DNA from: Pseudodesulfovibrio sediminis
GTDB lineage: Bacteria > Desulfobacterota > Desulfovibrionia > Desulfovibrionales > Desulfovibrionaceae
Reading direction: 5' to 3'
NCBI RefSeq assembly: GCF_020886695.1
Contig: NZ_AP024485.1
Location: 2,427,001 to 2,491,000, forward strand
Length of the DNA stretch: 64,000 bases
Below are positions 63,066 through 64,000 of this stretch, piece after piece (the stretch's first letter is position 1; every line of letters starts with the position of its first letter). The notes under the pieces are model-generated. The model was not told the DNA's origin. It was given only the letters and a program-made list of their open reading frames with translations, and ran no database searches. The translations under genes and the position numbers were made by a program.

Positions 63066-64000
63066 ATGGGTATTAAATTGAAGTTGCTGCTCCTGGTTGG
63101 GTTACCTGTAGCTGCAATGGTTATTATTTTTGGAGTTGGCCTGACGAGTTTCTACGTCATTGATTCGGATATGACAGAGGTGAATGCTCTCCATCTGGAT
63201 CGAGCCACCATGATTGATGCCGACCGGGATGCCTATCAGGCTCAGGTGGGCGTCATGGAAGTTTTCGAGGCTCATTCGCGAGAAGAGCTGAAAACGGCCA
63301 AAGAGACCAGTGACGAAAATCTGAAGCAGGCGTGGGACAGGATTGTTGGCCCTTCGAGCAATTTTTCTGAGGATATGATGGGGACGCTCGAGGAATTCAA
63401 GAAAGGCTACCTCAAATGGAAGGAAAGCAATACTTCCGTCATATCCCTCTCGAACGAGACTCTGGGCGCCAACATTCTCCGTGGTCAGGCTGAAGCAGCA
63501 GCGCTTGCCTCCTTTGATTCCATGCGTGATATCATCAACAATCTCGGCGAGATCATTGATAAGCGATTGCAGGACCCCAACCTGGGACAGGCTGAACGCA
63601 TGCGGATGGAGAGAGCCCTTTCAAAGGTTCTCAATGCAGACCGTGACGCGTATCAGGCGTATGTTGCGCAACTTTTGATCACAAATGCGACTGATGTAGA
63701 GGTCGTGAACTCCTTGGCAGAGTCCTTCACCGAGAACGTTGGACAAACCAAAGACCGAGTCATTGGAGGAGCAGAGCTCGTAGGGTATGCGGCCGAAGGA
63801 CTGAGCAAGGACTTTTCCATTCAATTCTCTGCATGGGAAGAGCAGAGCAAGAAAGTTGTCGACCTGACGCGAGCCAATTTCGACAAAAATCTGGAAAGAG
63901 TCTCGCAATTGGAGAAAAGCAAAAGTGCTTTTGGTGCGATGCGTGACAAGATCGACAAACTTGGTGTTATGGAAATGGCCAGAGTGGAAGCCAACCTTGT
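63066..64000 (+). CDS. Membrane sensor, probably a chemoreceptor, 5' part only
   Basis: 311 codons are present and the frame runs off the window. It starts with a basic end and a membrane segment at about residues 6-29 (LLLVGLPVAAMVIIFGVG). A long helical periplasmic part follows in which the phrase DADRDAYQAQV and DRDAYQAYVAQL recurs, a repeat common in four-helix ligand domains of chemoreceptors. The HAMP and signalling parts would lie beyond 64000. A GGGAG site precedes the ATG. Confidence 0.8.
   Translation, partial: MGIKLKLLLLVGLPVAAMVIIFGVGLTSFYVIDSDMTEVNALHLDRATMIDADRDAYQAQVGVMEVFEAHSREELKTAKETSDENLKQAWDRIVGPSSNFSEDMMGTLEEFKKGYLKWKESNTSVISLSNETLGANILRGQAEAAALASFDSMRDIINNLGEIIDKRLQDPNLGQAERMRMERALSKVLNADRDAYQAYVAQLLITNATDVEVVNSLAESFTENVGQTKDRVIGGAELVGYAAEGLSKDFSIQFSAWEEQSKKVVDLTRANFDKNLERVSQLEKSKSAFGAMRDKIDKLGVMEMARVEANL

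Noticed and set aside
1..64000. CRISPR arrays, rRNA genes and complete insertion sequences
   Set aside because: No regularly spaced repeats, rRNA signatures or transposase genes with flanking inverted repeats were seen.

Overview
This looks like chromosomal DNA of a Gram-negative, motile, signal-rich bacterium. The best guess is a sulfate reducer of the Desulfovibrio/Pseudodesulfovibrio type. That is inference, drawn from the mix of an exosortase with a VPLPA-type sorting signal, a lutABC lactate operon, a non-adenylylated type I glutamine synthetase, CZB chemoreceptors, many orphan periplasmic binding proteins and c-di-GMP enzymes. No 16S rRNA or other taxonomic marker is present. Base composition is moderately GC-rich apart from one clearly AT-rich island at about 21.7-24.65 kb.

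Layout. 0-8.1 kb: HD-GYP phosphodiesterase, HAD phosphatase, endonuclease IV, a small conserved protein, an orphan periplasmic sugar-type binding protein, rlmN, and an MBOAT/SGNH O-acetylation pair. 8.4-11.5 kb: an isolated four-gene phage head cassette (small protein, portal, Bbp19-like, scaffold-like) with no capsid, terminase or integrase. 11.9-21.3 kb: glnA, a chemoreceptor with two CZB domains in tandem, an amino-acid-type binding protein, UspA, a half-length glycosyltransferase, a GAF-GGDEF cyclase and a GT4 glycosyltransferase. 21.56 kb: tRNA-Phe(GAA), followed by an AT-rich island carrying a TIR protein, a large Mrr-type nuclease and broken gene remnants. 24.85 kb: a DsrE-like protein.

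26.0-55.1 kb is one large exopolysaccharide/exosortase locus. It encodes MurA-like and MurB-like enzymes, a Wzx flippase, a TupA-like ATP-grasp ligase, a GT2, a GH16 glycanase, an XrtD/EpsI exosortase, a Wzy-type polymerase, an acyltransferase, a WecG-type GT26, UDP-glucose dehydrogenase, UppP, a VanZ-like protein, a eukaryotic-type UDP-glucose pyrophosphorylase, a sigma54 response regulator, a PilZ protein, Wza, an outer-membrane barrel, Wzz, a BY-kinase-like ATPase, an ExeA-like ATPase, a WbaP-type initiating transferase and a PrsT TPR lipoprotein. It ends with a secreted VPLPA-CTERM substrate. Together these can make UDP-glucose and UDP-glucuronate, start a repeat unit on undecaprenyl phosphate, assemble, flip, polymerise and export it, and sort at least one protein to the surface. 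The unusual part is the MurA-MurB-ATP-grasp block, which suggests a muramic-acid-like or amino-acid-substituted sugar in the polymer (inference).

55.5-64 kb: lutCBA on the minus strand, two orphan periplasmic binding proteins flanking a small membrane protein, a Cys/Met-metabolism PLP enzyme with palindromes upstream, and the 5' part of a membrane sensor (probably a chemoreceptor) cut by the window end. No CRISPR array, rRNA or complete insertion sequence was seen.
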